Assembly (NCBI RefSeq): GCF_019352175.1
Contig: NZ_JACBYI010000001.1
Span: forward strand, 434,001-498,000
Direction of reading: 5' to 3'
DNA length: 64,000 bases
Source: Paenibacillus sp. S150
GTDB taxonomy: Bacteria > Bacillota > Bacilli > Paenibacillales > Paenibacillaceae
Shown one piece after another: positions 8,158 through 18,758 of this stretch (its first letter is position 1; every line of letters begins with the position of its first letter). The translations under genes and the position numbers were made by a program. The notes under the pieces are model-generated. The model saw only the letters and a list, made by a program, of their open reading frames with translations. It was not told the DNA's origin and ran no database searches.

Positions 8158-9978
8158 TCATTGTCTCTCTAGGGTTATAATCTCACTTGCAATTTGTGCC
8201 GCACGCAAAAAGTCTCCTGACTTCTCAGCCTGAATCATCTCTTCACGCTTTTGCTCCATCCCGCGTTGCACGGGATACTTCCGCACTTCACGGATGCAAT
8301 CATCCAGGACCTGCGTATTCCAGTCCGGAGGAGTGTCCATCATGGCAATTGCCGTTGCGGTTTTTTCCAGACGGTCATCCTGAAGCGATGATAAAAACCG
8401 GCTGATGCCGGGTGGTTTGCCTTGCGCGTAATAGGCATATAGATAAGCGGCAATAGCCGCATGATCATCGATGTTGAACTCTTCTCCGAGGCGTTCGCCC
8501 ACATATGCGGCGGCTTCCGGGTCCTGGATCATCAAGGACAGCAGCCTCCGTTCGGCAACATGGTAAGCGGGCAGCAAAGCGGGCGTCTGCACCTGCCCTT
8601 TTTTATGCCTACCATTATTCCACCTTTTGTCGTTATTATCCCCTTCCGGGATGTTTTTTTGCATTGATGCCCGAAGTAAATTGCAGTCCTGCTTCAAGCT
8701 ATCATATGACAGTTCCAGCTCGGAGGCGATTTCACGGAGGTAGACCTCGCGCTCTGTGGAGGAATGCAGCGATGCGATAATCTCCAGAGCCTCCTTGACA
8801 TAGGCGATTTTACCGTCTTCCTCTAGGAGTATATGGTTTTTTTTCAGATATATAAGCTTAAATTTAATGGATGAAACCGCTGAATCCATGACCTGATCCT
8901 TGAACCGCTCTCCGCCGTGACGGGAGATGAATTCATCGGGATCGAGTCCGTTCGGAAGCACGGCGACCTTTACCCGCAGCCCGTTATTCTCCAGCATCGG
9001 AATCGCCTTCACCGCAGCAGCTTGTCCTGCCTTGTCGCCGTCATAAGCGAGGACGATTTCGTCACCCAGGCTTTTCATCAGCGCCACATGGCCGTCCGTC
9101 AGAGAGGTTCCCATGGTGGCCACGCCGTTATGCACACCTGCTTCCCAAGCCGAAATGACATCACCGTAGCCTTCAAAAAGGACGATTTGCCGCGTTTTGC
9201 GGATGGATGCTTTGGATTGGTGCAAATTGTACAGAATCCGGCTCTTGTTAAACAGCCTGCTCTCCGGGGAATTCAAATATTTTGGCTGGCCGTCTCCGAG
9301 AATTCTTCCGGCAAAAGCAATTACCTTACCTGTGCGGTTCGCAATCGGAAAAATGACACGTCCGCGAAAGCGGTCAATGTACCCCTTCCCCTCGCCTCTG
9401 GCAGACAGCAGTCCGCCCTTTTCCATCTCGGCAAGATTGAAGCTTCTTTTCTCGAGGAATTGCAGCAGTGTATCCCAGCGGTCCGGCGCATAGCCGATTT
9501 GAAACTGGTCGATCATTTTGTCGCTGAAGCCCCGGGATCTCAAATAATCCATGGCGGCAGTGCCGTATTCCGTATTCTTCAGCAGAAAATGATAAAACTT
9601 TGCCGACAGCTCGTACGCCTGAATCAGCCGGTCACGCTCCGGATCGGGAGGAGACAGAATGCCCCCTTTTCCCTCGGGAACAGGTATATCGCTTTCTTCC
9701 GCCATTATTTTGACCGCTTCGGGGAAGGATAACCCTTCGATTTCCATCCTGAACTTGATGGCATTTCCACCCATGCCGCAGCCAAAGCAATGAAAGACCC
9801 CGCGTTCCGGGGTTACGGTGAAGGAAGGAGTTTTCTCTGAATGAAACGGGCAGAGGCCCCATAAATATTTCCCCTGTTTGGACAAATGAACAACCTTACC
9901 GACGGTATCGACAATGTCATGCCGCGCGAGCACGCTCTCGATAACTTCTTCCGGAATATTACCTTGTCCGCTAGCCAC
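8158..9978 (-). CDS. dnaG: DNA primase DnaG
   Basis: Synthesises RNA primers at the replication fork. The N-terminal CHC2 zinc-binding domain is visible as CPFHSEKTPSFTVTP and FHCFGCGMGGN (about residues 35-65). It is followed by the primase core with the Toprim motifs EGYGDVISAWEAG and LAYDGDKAGQAA (metal-binding acidic residues, about 255-310). A C-terminal DnaB-helicase-binding region ends the protein. I place the start at GTG 9978 (VASGQGNIPEEVIES, AAGGTGG seven bases upstream), which gives 606 aa. An ATG five codons upstream at 9993 is the alternative. Gene order yqxD-dnaG-sigA matches Bacillus. Confidence 0.96.
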   Translation of the reverse strand: MASGQGNIPEEVIESVLARHDIVDTVGKVVHLSKQGKYLWGLCPFHSEKTPSFTVTPERGVFHCFGCGMGGNAIKFRMEIEGLSFPEAVKIMAEESDIPVPEGKGGILSPPDPERDRLIQAYELSAKFYHFLLKNTEYGTAAMDYLRSRGFSDKMIDQFQIGYAPDRWDTLLQFLEKRSFNLAEMEKGGLLSARGEGKGYIDRFRGRVIFPIANRTGKVIAFAGRILGDGQPKYLNSPESRLFNKSRILYNLHQSKASIRKTRQIVLFEGYGDVISAWEAGVHNGVATMGTSLTDGHVALMKSLGDEIVLAYDGDKAGQAAAVKAIPMLENNGLRVKVAVLPNGLDPDEFISRHGGERFKDQVMDSAVSSIKFKLIYLKKNHILLEEDGKIAYVKEALEIIASLHSSTEREVYLREIASELELSYDSLKQDCNLLRASMQKNIPEGDNNDKRWNNGRHKKGQVQTPALLPAYHVAERRLLSLMIQDPEAAAYVGERLGEEFNIDDHAAIAAYLYAYYAQGKPPGISRFLSSLQDDRLEKTATAIAMMDTPPDWNTQVLDDCIREVRKYPVQRGMEQKREEMIQAEKSGDFLRAAQIASEIITLERQ

Positions 9979-10017
9979 TTCAACCACCTTCATCTCTTAA
10001 CAAATAAATATAATTCG

Positions 10018-10491
10018 CTACAGCTGGACATTCTCCTGCAAAAGTGTTAAAAGTTTTGTCAGTTTATGTTGAAAATAATTTTTTTCTTCCGCAGTGATCG
10101 CTTTCGGGCCTTTGGAATAATGTCCCCGCCTGCGCTCCACGGCCCTGGCATGCCTGCCCTCCAGCATAAAATCCATTTTGGCATCCTCATACTCCTGTCC
10201 GCGGCCTGACAAAACCCTGCAGCGTTTGCAGAGTGCCAGCGCCGCCAGGCCATAATCCTGCGTAATGACAATATCTCCTGCAGAAATGTGATTGGCTATA
10301 TACAGATCGGCACTGTCAGCTCCCCGGTCCACTTGAACGACCGAGACGCCTTCCTCCCCCTTCAGCACATGATCGTATGATGAAACCATGATTACCGGGA
10401 TACCGAAGCTTCGGGCAACGGCAATAATCTCTTGCTTCACCGGACAAGCATCCCCGTCGACCACGATTTTTCTTTCCCTGGACCCTTCCAT
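10018..10491 (-). CDS. YaiI/YqxD family (DUF188) protein
   Basis: Small PIN-like-fold protein of the DUF188/UPF0178 family, 157 aa from this start. The conserved blocks are VVDGDACPVK near the N-terminus, VSSYDH, GADSADLYIANHISAGDIVITQDYGLAALAL and the C-terminal RHYSKGPKAI-type segment. The acidic residues in DGDACP and TQDYGLA suggest a metal-dependent nuclease-like site, but no activity is established for the family. The upstream sequence carries several in-frame ATG codons in a GATGGTG-rich stretch up to 10512. The start at 10491 (MEGSRERKIVVDGDACP) is a choice, not a certainty. It lies just upstream of dnaG, as in Bacillus. Confidence 0.88.
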   Translation of the reverse strand: MEGSRERKIVVDGDACPVKQEIIAVARSFGIPVIMVSSYDHVLKGEEGVSVVQVDRGADSADLYIANHISAGDIVITQDYGLAALALCKRCRVLSGRGQEYEDAKMDFMLEGRHARAVERRRGHYSKGPKAITAEEKNYFQHKLTKLLTLLQENVQL

Positions 10492-10703
10492 GACCATCAC
10501 CACCATCACCAATTTCCCGTGTAATATATATACGCTTCGGCAGAGAGAATTCCTTCTTTGAAAAGCATAAATACGGAACGAATGTCAACTTACGCATTGG
10601 CACCGTTCCGTATATTTATACCCTAAACCGCCGGTCTATACCATAAACTGCACAAAATCGTGCTTTATTGGGGCAAATATTTACATGTTCCGCAATCAGG
10701 AGG

Positions 10704-12782
10704 CTACCATACCAGCTTGCCAAAATCGGCAAAGGCTCTGGAATCGGCAGCAATACCCGCCAGCAGCGCCAAACGGTTGGCACGGATCTGCTCATCTTCC
10801 GCCATGACCATCACGGAATCGAAAAATCCGGTAACCGCGTCCTTCAAACCGGACAGAATCCGCAGGGCTTCCGCAGCATTTCTGGCACTCAGGGCTTCCC
10901 GGTACGGCGTGTGAATGGCCTGCCAGGTTTCGTACAGCTTCCGCTCAGCTTCTTCATTCAGCAGAGACGGCTCAACGGCAGCGCCTGAAGCAGCTTTGGC
11001 TGCCAAATTGCTTACCCGGGTCAAGGAGTCCACGGTAATTTTGAAATCAGGCCGGGTTTTTACAGTTTCCATAAGTGCATGGCTTCTGCCTACCACAGCC
11101 ACGATATCATCGAAGCCTGCAGCAATCACCGCATCCACAACATCATAACGAGCATTGTCGGATAACAGGCGTTTTACGCGCAGTCCGAAGAACTCGTACA
11201 GGTTTATACGCAGTTCGGGTGTAAAATGTTTCTCTGTACGCAAATTTTCATGCACTTCCACAGCTGCGTCAAAAATTTCCTGCAAGGAAATCGTCAGCTT
11301 ATGTTCAAGCACCATCTGCACAATCCCCGCCGCCTGGCGGCGAAGCGCATAAGGGTCCTGCGAGCCTGTCGGAATAATGCCGATCGAGAAGCAGCCGACA
11401 ATGGTATCGATTTTATCCGCAAGGCTGACTACAAGCCCCACTTCAGAGGAAGGAACGGCATCTCCGGCGAAACGCGGCTGATAATGCTCGAAAATCCCTT
11501 TGGCAACAGCTTCAGGTTCTCCCGCCTTGCGTGCGTAATCCTCTCCCATCGTGCCCTGCAGCTCCGAAAACTCATTTACCATTTGCGTAACCAGATCGAA
11601 CTTGCAAATATCGGCGGTCCGGCTGACTTCAGCGGCTGCGCTTTCGGACAGCCCAAGCTTAAGCGCCAAACGGTCCGCAACCGCACGAATCCGGCGGACC
11701 TTGTCTCCGACGCTGCCCAGCTCTTCGTGATACACGATATTCTCCAGCTTGGCCAGCGCCTCGCTGATCTGCAGCTTCTGATCCTCTTCATAAAAGAACT
11801 TCGCATCCGACAGACGGGCACGCAGCACCTTCTCGTTCCCCTTCGCGATCACGTCCAGCGACTGCGCATTGCCGTTGCGCACCGTAACGAAGAAAGGCAG
11901 AAGCGCACCCGATGCGTCAAAGACCGGGAAATAGCGCTGATGCTCGCGCATCGAAGTAATCAGCACATCCTGCGGAATGTTCAGAAAGGATGCATCAAAT
12001 GTGCCGAACAGCACGGTCGGAGTTTCCACCAGGAACAGCACTTCCTCCAGCAGATCCTCCTTGATGGCAATCGTCCAGTTCTTTTCTCCGGCGAGCTTGT
12101 TGATCTGGTCCAGAATCAGCGCTTCGCGTTCCTGCACATCCGCCAGCACATGCTGGCTGCGCATCGTTTCCACATACTGTGCAGGCTCGGCAATTACCGC
12201 TTCCGTTCCCAGGAACCGGTGGCCGCGGCTCACATTGCCGGCCTTGACGCCGGTAATTTCCAAATCGATAATATCACGGCCGAACAGGGCTACCAGCCAG
12301 CGGATCGGACGGACAAATCGGAAGTCATGCGCTCCCCAGCGCATATTCTTCGGAAAAGTCATTGCGCTGACAATGCCGCTGAGTCCTTCGGGCAGCAATT
12401 CGGAGGTATTGGCGCCGTCACTGTTCTTCGTGACGTAGATATACTCTACCCCCGCCAGCTCCTTGAAGGTAAACTGCTCCGGGGATACGCCTTGGCTGCG
12501 GGCAAAGCCGAGAGCGGCCTTGCTCCATCCGCCGCTTGCATCCAGCGCAATTTTGCGTGAAGGGCCCTTCACCTCTTCGCTGATATCCTCTTGTTTTTCG
12601 GCGGCATCCTTCACCAATACCGTAAGGCGCCGCGGTGTGGCGTATGCACTGACACCGGCATGGGAAATGCGTGAAGCCTCCAGCCATTTGGCGGTTCTGT
12701 CCTTCAGCTGTTCCATTGCAGCACGGAGAAAACGCGCGGGGACCTCTTCCAGACCGATCTCGAACAATATATCCTTAGGCAA
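10704..12782 (-). CDS. glyS: Glycyl-tRNA synthetase beta subunit
   Basis: Beta chain of the tetrameric (alpha2beta2) glycyl-tRNA synthetase, about 692 aa. It supplies tRNA recognition. The typical N-terminus [17 protein letters not shown], the HD-like segment and the C-terminal anticodon-binding DALR domain (ending [25 protein letters not shown]) are all present. The frame is open from GTG 12791, but TTG at 12782 gives the standard N-terminus with AAGGTG about six bases upstream. In either case the gene overlaps the 3' end of glyQ, indicating coupled translation of the two subunits. Expression should follow the T-box upstream of glyQ. Confidence 0.97.
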   Translation of the reverse strand: MPKDILFEIGLEEVPARFLRAAMEQLKDRTAKWLEASRISHAGVSAYATPRRLTVLVKDAAEKQEDISEEVKGPSRKIALDASGGWSKAALGFARSQGVSPEQFTFKELAGVEYIYVTKNSDGANTSELLPEGLSGIVSAMTFPKNMRWGAHDFRFVRPIRWLVALFGRDIIDLEITGVKAGNVSRGHRFLGTEAVIAEPAQYVETMRSQHVLADVQEREALILDQINKLAGEKNWTIAIKEDLLEEVLFLVETPTVLFGTFDASFLNIPQDVLITSMREHQRYFPVFDASGALLPFFVTVRNGNAQSLDVIAKGNEKVLRARLSDAKFFYEEDQKLQISEALAKLENIVYHEELGSVGDKVRRIRAVADRLALKLGLSESAAAEVSRTADICKFDLVTQMVNEFSELQGTMGEDYARKAGEPEAVAKGIFEHYQPRFAGDAVPSSEVGLVVSLADKIDTIVGCFSIGIIPTGSQDPYALRRQAAGIVQMVLEHKLTISLQEIFDAAVEVHENLRTEKHFTPELRINLYEFFGLRVKRLLSDNARYDVVDAVIAAGFDDIVAVVGRSHALMETVKTRPDFKITVDSLTRVSNLAAKAASGAAVEPSLLNEEAERKLYETWQAIHTPYREALSARNAAEALRILSGLKDAVTGFFDSVMVMAEDEQIRANRLALLAGIAADSRAFADFGKLVW

Positions 12783-13662
12783 GGCCAGCACCTTCTTTCT
12801 TCAGCAGCGGGAAGCCAAGCTTCCCGCGTTCCTCCAGATAGGTCGCCGCTACGGTGCGGGCAAGATTGCGGACTCTTGTAATAAAGCCCGTGCGTTCGGT
12901 TACACTGATGGCTCCGCGCGCATCCAGAAGGTTGAAGGTGTGCGAACATTTCAGCACATAATCATAAGCCGGGAACACCAGGTGCTTCTCCATCGCTCTG
13001 CGCGCTTCCTCTTCATAGGTATTGAAGAGTGTAAACAGCATTTTGACATCGGATACCTCGAAGGTATAGGTCGAATGCTCCACCTCCGGCTGGTGGAACA
13101 CATCGCCATAGGTCATTTTGTCCACCCATTCCAAATCGAAGACATTTTCCTTTTCCTGAATATAGGAGGCGAGGCGCTCCATGCCGTAAGTGATTTCGAC
13201 CGCCACCGGGCTGGTCTCGATTCCGCCGACCTGCTGAAAATAAGTGAACTGGGTGATTTCCATGCCGTCAAGCCACACCTCCCAGCCGAGGCCCGCGCAG
13301 CCCAGCGACGGGTTCTCCCAATTGTCTTCGACAAAGCGGATATCATGCAAAAGCGGCTCTACGCCTAGCGCCTTCAGACTGTCCAAATACAGCTCCTGAA
13401 TGTTGTCCGGCGAAGGCTTGATAATCACCTGAAACTGGTGATGCTGGTACAAACGGTTCGGATTCTCCCCATAGCGTCCGTCCGACGGGCGGCGCGAAGG
13501 CTCCACGTACGCAACCTTCCACGGCTCCGGCCCCAGCGAACGCAGGAATGTCATGGGGTTCATCGTTCCCGCCCCTTTCTCCGTATCATACGGCTGGACC
13601 AGAATGCATTTCTGCTCAGACCAGAACTGCTGCAGCGTTAAAATCATCTGCTGAAAATTCAT
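12775..13662 (-). CDS. glyQ: Glycyl-tRNA synthetase alpha subunit
   Basis: Alpha chain of the heterotetrameric class II glycyl-tRNA synthetase, 295 aa. It carries the catalytic site for glycine activation. Family blocks seen are [19 protein letters not shown] at the N-terminus, [36 protein letters not shown] (motif 2-like ATP-binding loop), [21 protein letters not shown] and [17 protein letters not shown]. Length is normal. It is the first gene of the glyQS operon and lies downstream of a T-box leader with its own sigma-A promoter inside the end of recO. Confidence 0.98.
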   Translation of the reverse strand: MNFQQMILTLQQFWSEQKCILVQPYDTEKGAGTMNPMTFLRSLGPEPWKVAYVEPSRRPSDGRYGENPNRLYQHHQFQVIIKPSPDNIQELYLDSLKALGVEPLLHDIRFVEDNWENPSLGCAGLGWEVWLDGMEITQFTYFQQVGGIETSPVAVEITYGMERLASYIQEKENVFDLEWVDKMTYGDVFHQPEVEHSTYTFEVSDVKMLFTLFNTYEEEARRAMEKHLVFPAYDYVLKCSHTFNLLDARGAISVTERTGFITRVRNLARTVAATYLEERGKLGFPLLKKEGAGLA

Positions 13663-13785
13663 GCTACCGACTCCTTCGCTTTACAAGTTTAACTGCATCT
13701 CCTGCTATTGGTACTGCTGCGCGATGGAGGCGGCCTTCTTCTACCCTTGCAGCATTGCCGGATGCTGTTACACATCACTGCCACA

Positions 13786-14072
13786 AGGCAAAAAAGCTCC
13801 CGCCCCCATGCCTGATATACAGACATAGGGACGAGAGCCTGAAAATACACTCCCGCGGTTCCACCCTACTTGATTTCATCGGTAAATGACGAAATCCACC
13901 TTCACACTGCCGCTTTCGTACTCCCGGGTGCCATGTTCATGAACGTTGTCCCGCCAGGCTTCCACTCTCCCCGGCTCGCTTAAGCGACAATGGTGTTCAT
14001 TACTTTCCCGATCATTGCACGTTTCTCCATGTTAAGAGCAATCACGGCGCTACTATAAAAAGAAACTGAACC
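13786..14072 (-). promoter_or_regulatory. Glycine T-box riboswitch of glyQS with terminator
   Basis: Leader RNA that senses uncharged tRNA. The T-box sequence AGGGTGGAACCGCGGGA is complete at 13851-13868. It is preceded by a long stem-I region. Downstream, a terminator hairpin pairs GCTCTCGTCCC with GGGCGGGAGC and is followed by TTTTTTG (13786-13828). By the known family mechanism, uncharged tRNA-Gly pairs with the T-box bulge, forms the antiterminator and allows glyQS transcription. The glycine specificity is inferred from the downstream genes, since I could not place the specifier codon with certainty. Confidence 0.93.
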
Positions 14073-14073
14073 T

Positions 14074-14102
14074 ATAGTAACGGATATTTTGCATTTCGTC
14101 AA
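14074..14102 (-). promoter_or_regulatory. Sigma-A promoter for the glyQS T-box leader
   Basis: TTGACG (14097-14102) and TACTAT (14074-14079) are separated by exactly 17 bp on the minus strand. The -35 box overlaps the recO stop codon, so glyQS is uncoupled from recO by its own promoter. Confidence 0.75.
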
Positions 14103-14854
14103 ATATTGTATTTATCAAGCTGGTCAAGGAAGCTCTGCGACTTCAGCTTCAGCCCAAGCTGATGGTCCATAAAGGCCCGCATAAGCTTTTTGAGTTCAGC
14201 CCTGGTGTCTTCCTTCACATCTACGCTGCCAAGCCGCGTTAGATCAAGCGCCGCGAACAAACGCAGCAGCTTGAGCGCACGGGGAGAAACCTCCATTGCC
14301 GGAGGATCATTATGTCTGCAGCTGCGGCAGAGCACACCGCCGAGGCGGGGACTTATCCGCAGCTCCTCATCAGGCTTGTCCAAGCCGCAAACGATACAGG
14401 AATGGAGCTGCGGACCATATCCGGCGGCCTGCAAAATTTTCATTTCAAAAACATTAATAATGACACCGGGTTCCTTATCTTCCTCAAGCGCAGTTAAACA
14501 TGCCGAAAGCTGCCGGAACCAGAAGCTGCCGGTCTCCTCATCATGAAGCACACGGTCAAGCAGCTCGCAGGCATATGAAGCATATGCCGTCTTGACCAGA
14601 TCCTCGCGCAGCGGATGGTGGGACTTCGTAATCTCACCCGCATTCAGTGTACCGAGTCCCCCATTGTTGCGGAAAAACACAAATTCTCCGGCAGTGAACA
14701 GCTGGATTAGTGCAGCATGGCGGCTTTTGACCTTTTTGGCCCCGCGCACAAGAACGCCTACTTTGCCGGCGTTCTCGGTGCAAAGCGTAATAATCGCGTT
14801 CCCTTCGCCGTAGTCCATGCTGCGGATGACGATCCCTTCCACCCTGTATAGCAT
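14099..14854 (-). CDS. recO: DNA repair protein RecO
   Basis: Recombination mediator that helps load RecA on gaps with RecR, and anneals strands; 251 aa. The N-terminal OB fold begins MLYRVEGIVIRSMDYGEGNAI, followed by the helical C-terminal domain. A zinc-finger-like pair CIVCG and CRSC (about residues 145-175) is present, as in many Firmicute RecO proteins. The start at 14854 follows GGGGGAAGAGG; a longer frame to 14872 adds six residues without support. It lies 36 bp downstream of yqzL and is followed by the glyQS promoter. Confidence 0.95.
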   Translation of the reverse strand: MLYRVEGIVIRSMDYGEGNAIITLCTENAGKVGVLVRGAKKVKSRHAALIQLFTAGEFVFFRNNGGLGTLNAGEITKSHHPLREDLVKTAYASYACELLDRVLHDEETGSFWFRQLSACLTALEEDKEPGVIINVFEMKILQAAGYGPQLHSCIVCGLDKPDEELRISPRLGGVLCRSCRHNDPPAMEVSPRALKLLRLFAALDLTRLGSVDVKEDTRAELKKLMRAFMDHQLGLKLKSQSFLDQLDKYNI

Positions 14855-14890
14855 GCCTCTTCCCCCAACCACTCGGTAAGCAACCAGTCC

Positions 14891-15034
14891 TTATTGCGCT
14901 TCTTCATCAAGGACCTTCTCCTCCTCCGCAGGCAACGCTATGCTGCCGTCTAACGGATCAGCGGCTTCTTTGTACAGCAAATAAGCATCGACATCTCCAG
15001 TCATTGCAAAATACTTCCACGAAAAGTCTCGCAT
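14891..15034 (-). CDS. yqzL: YqzL-like small protein
   Basis: Forty-seven-residue protein encoded between era and recO, exactly where Bacillus has yqzL. The translation begins MRDFSWKYFAMTGDVDAYLL and ends in an acidic tail (EEEKVLDEEAQ). The N-terminal signature RDFSWKYF-MTG and the length match my recollection of the YqzL family. A clear ribosome site AAAGGATG precedes the ATG. No function is known for the family; position suggests cotranscription with era and recO. Confidence 0.88.
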   Translation of the reverse strand: MRDFSWKYFAMTGDVDAYLLYKEAADPLDGSIALPAEEEKVLDEEAQ

Positions 15035-15141
15035 TCGTATTCATCCTTTCTTCGGAAACACGATGTCTCTTCAGAAATAGGATGTGCGATAGGCCAGGAT
15101 CTATCCTTGCAATTCCTGCCAAGCAGCCGTGAGCGCGGATG

Positions 15142-16035
15142 TTAAAGATCTTTATGGAAGCCCAAATCACGCAGAACGCGTTCCTGGTTGCGCCAGTCTT
15201 TTTTAACCTTAACCCATAGCTCCAGGAAAATCTTCGAGCCCAGCAGGTTCTCGATATCGGTACGGGCCCGTCTGCCGACTTCCTTCAGCATCGCGCCCTG
15301 CTTGCCGATAATGATCCCCTTCTGGGAATCGCGCTCGACGAAAATAACAGCCGAAACATGCACTACCCCGTTGGACTCGACACGCATATCCTCGATGGCA
15401 ACCGCAATGGAATGCGGCACCTCTTCGCGGGTGAGATGCAGGATTTTCTCGCGGATCAGCTCCGCGCAGACAAACTGCTCCGGATGATCGGTGATCTGAT
15501 CGTCGGGATAATACTTCGGGCCTTCCGGCAGGTATTTCGTCACCTGGTCCAGCAGCGTGTTCACATTGCTTCCTACCTTCGCGGAGATCGGAACAATTTC
15601 GGCAAACTCATGCAGCTTGTTGTATTCGGTAATCAGCGGAAGCAGCGCTTCCGGCTCGATTTTGTCAATCTTGTTCATGACCAGAATGACCGGAGTCTTG
15701 ATGCCCTTCAGCTGCTCGGCTATATAGCGGTCGCCGCCGCCCATGCCTTCCGATGCATCCACCAGGAACAGCACCGCTTCCACCTCAAGCAGCGTGCTCA
15801 TGGCCGTCTGGTTCATGTAATCGCCCAGCTTGGACTGTCTTTTATGGATACCCGGCGTGTCCAGAAATACGATCTGGGAGTTCCCCGCGGTGTATACCCC
15901 GTGAATTTTGTTTCTGGTCGTCTGCGGCTTGTCCGACATGATGGCGATCTTCTGTCCGATCACCTGATTCATGAGTGTCGATTTGCCTACGTTCGGTCTG
16001 CCGATAATGGCGACAAACCCTGATTTGAATTTCAT
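15142..16035 (-). CDS. era: GTPase Era
   Basis: Essential ribosome-assembly GTPase that binds the 3' end of 16S rRNA, 297 aa. G motifs seen: GRPNVGKS (G1, residues about 12-19), T in the effector loop QTTRNKI (G2), DTPG (G3), NKID (G4) and SAK (G5). The C-terminal KH RNA-binding domain includes [17 protein letters not shown]. Length is typical. In the usual gene order era directly follows cdd. Here 1.3 kb with a MITE-like element separates them, so era probably needs a promoter in that interval. Confidence 0.98.
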   Translation of the reverse strand: MKFKSGFVAIIGRPNVGKSTLMNQVIGQKIAIMSDKPQTTRNKIHGVYTAGNSQIVFLDTPGIHKRQSKLGDYMNQTAMSTLLEVEAVLFLVDASEGMGGGDRYIAEQLKGIKTPVILVMNKIDKIEPEALLPLITEYNKLHEFAEIVPISAKVGSNVNTLLDQVTKYLPEGPKYYPDDQITDHPEQFVCAELIREKILHLTREEVPHSIAVAIEDMRVESNGVVHVSAVIFVERDSQKGIIIGKQGAMLKEVGRRARTDIENLLGSKIFLELWVKVKKDWRNQERVLRDLGFHKDL

Positions 16036-16077
16036 ATGATCTTCCTTCCTGCTTCCTTCTTGAGATTAGACTTGGTT

Positions 16078-16150
16078 AAACTTTCGATTTCCCCAAACTT
16101 TCGATCCCCCTAAACTTTCGATCCCCCTAAATCCCCCTTAGCCAAGGGGG
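16078..16150. repeat. Three 17-bp tandem repeats plus a C/G-rich hairpin
   Basis: AAACTTTCGATYYCCCY is repeated three times at 16078-16094, 16095-16111 and 16112-16128. It is followed by a perfect CCCCCTT/AAGGGGG hairpin (16133-16150). This lies just upstream of era. The role is unknown; the hairpin has no T-run. Confidence 0.7.
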
Positions 16151-16291
16151 ACCCCAAGGGCCCCGGCCCTCTGGACACCCGGAAATGGCGTGGGAGAGAT
16201 GGTTAGAGCATAGGAGGGAGGCCGGCGGGCGGAACGCTTACGTTCCCTGCGGGAACACGCTGGAATGTGGCGCAAAATAACTATTTACTTG

Positions 16292-16931
16292 GAGCCTATC
16301 CCAGAATAAATAAGTAAGAACTATGGGTAAGAAAAAAAGTAAGAGGTGATGAGTGTTGGACAGCTTCGCCTCAACAACGGCATTTCTGCCGTTATTGAGG
16401 GACACACGGGACTGCTCCGCCTCAACAACGGCATTTCTGCCGTTATTGAGGGACACACGGGACTGCTTCGCCTCAACAACGGCATTTCTGCCGTTATTTC
16501 GGGGCACGCGGGACTGCTTCGCCTCAACAACGGCATTTCTGCCGTTATTTCGGGGCACGCGGGACTGCTTCGCCTCAACAACGGCATTTCTGCCGTTATT
16601 TCGGGGCACACGGGACTGCTTCGCCTCAACAACGGCATTTCTGCCGTTATTTCGGGGCACACGGGACTGCTTCGCCTCAACAACGGCATTTCTGCCGTTA
16701 TTTCGGGACACACGGGACTGCTTCGCCGCAATTCCGCGCTGCACTTCCAAGGACTTCATGCGTTCCATGGTCTTCGCCCAAAAACACAAGGCTCGAATGA
16801 GTGTGGAAGTAGGCGCTTGGAAAGGGAGCCGGCACGGAACTATGAAGCCTTGCTTTATTTCGCCTGCGTATGGATCGTTTGGAAAAGCGTACGATCCGTT
16901 CATTCCCGGCAACTTATTTTGGGATAGGTTC
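16292..16931 (+). mobile_element. MITE-like element, copy 1, with a 51-bp hairpin array
   Basis: A 640-bp non-coding element bounded by inverted ends GAGCCTATCCCA (16292-16303) and TGGGATAGGTTC (16920-16931). Inside the left end is AATAAATAAGTAAGAACTA and a short unique stretch, then seven 51-bp repeats. A right-hand segment follows with GAACTATGAAGCCTT and a GATCGT...ACGATC stem. The same layout occurs inverted at 41686-42518, which shows that this is a discrete mobile unit. It has no transposase, so movement would need an enzyme encoded elsewhere. No exact target duplication is visible here (TTG left, TTA right). Confidence 0.82.
16361..16728 (+). repeat. Tandem array of seven 51-bp hairpin repeats
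   Basis: The unit is 51 bp, repeated with exact spacing. The core palindrome AACGGCATTTCTGCCGTT (7-bp arms, 4-nt loop) starts at 16376, 16427, 16478, 16529, 16580, 16631 and 16682. Differences between units are few (TTGAGGG versus TTTCGGG, ACAC versus ACGC). Because 51 is a multiple of three, several frames stay open through the array; I do not regard them as genes. Confidence 0.92.
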
Positions 16932-17320
16932 TTAGTTTACTTATGTGCTGAATGAAAGTCTGGCGCAGACTTGGTTGCACCTCCAAGAGTTGGACCAATT
17001 GCATAGCGGCTTATGCGCTGAATGTTTGTCTTCCGCAAAATATTTATTCAAATGTGCTCTTGCAGCGACTCCAACGGAGAGGCTTCAGCCGTTCACGGGC
17101 CAAGGACCTCTGAAAACTCGGGTACCATGATACAGCTTGTATAAATTTCACTTTAACCCTCCAAGTCTTATTCTGCTGCACTTTGTACATTAGACATTCA
17201 TGCCGCTGCACAGCACCCTAGAGGATGCAAATATAAGCAGAGACATGAATTTGCAGGACAGAATTACTGGAATACTGTTCACTTGAAGGCATTGGTCGCT
17301 GCATCCAATGGCGTTCCAAT
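16932..17320. other. Intergenic, nothing recognised
   Basis: About 390 bases between the MITE-like element and the cdd stop. I see no convincing gene, RNA or terminator. A short open frame at 16945-17130 has no ribosome site and no recognisable product. Confidence 0.6.
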
Positions 17321-18260
<940 letters not shown>

Positions 18261-18261
<1 letters not shown>

Positions 18262-18758
18262 TAGCGGGTCAACCCAGCCCGTACCAGCACATTTTCCTGC
18301 TTGGACATCATTTCCGCCTCCGAGGCGGCGTCCTGATGGTCATAGCCCAGCAGATGCAGGAAGCCGTGGACGAACAGGAAGCCCAGCTCCCGTTCCAGGG
18401 AATGTCCATACTCCAGCGCCTGCTCCTGTGCCCGGGGAACCGAGATAATGATATCGCCCAGCACATAAGGAACGTCTTCCTGCTCTCCATTATCCTCAAG
18501 GGCATATATAATTTCAGGCTCGTCTTCCCCGGTTTCGTTCATGGCAAAGGACAGCACATCCGTCGCGCGGTCAATTCCCCGGTACTCCAGATTCAATTCG
18601 TGGATGCGCTCATTATTGACAAAAGTCAGATCCACTTCACCTTTGCGGATTCCTTCGGCTTCCCCCGCCATTTGCAGAATGCTCTCCAGCAGAGCGATCA
18701 GCTCATCGCTTATATGATGTTCTTCCTGCTCGTTGCTCCAAACGATTGCAAGACTCAT
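18261..18758 (-). CDS. ybeY: Endoribonuclease YbeY / rRNA maturation factor
   Basis: Zinc-dependent RNase of the UPF0054 family, 165 aa, involved in 16S rRNA 3'-end maturation and ribosome quality control. The metal site is the HGFLHLLGYDH motif (three histidines in H-x3-H-x5-H spacing) near residue 135. It is preceded by the family blocks VNNERIHELNLEYRGIDRATDVLSF and LGDIIIS. The start overlaps the pgpH stop by four bases and the stop overlaps dgkA, so it lies in the middle of a tightly coupled run. Confidence 0.96.

Noticed and set aside
12775..12791. glyQ/glyS overlap as a possible frameshift fusion
   Set aside because: Both proteins are full length with correct ends; the overlap is ordinary coupling of separate genes.
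16238..16955. Long repetitive open frames on both strands (RNNGRNAVVEAKQS and NNGISAVISGHTGLLR repeats)
   Set aside because: They exist only because the 51-bp repeat is a multiple of three without stops. No ribosome site, and several frames are open at once.
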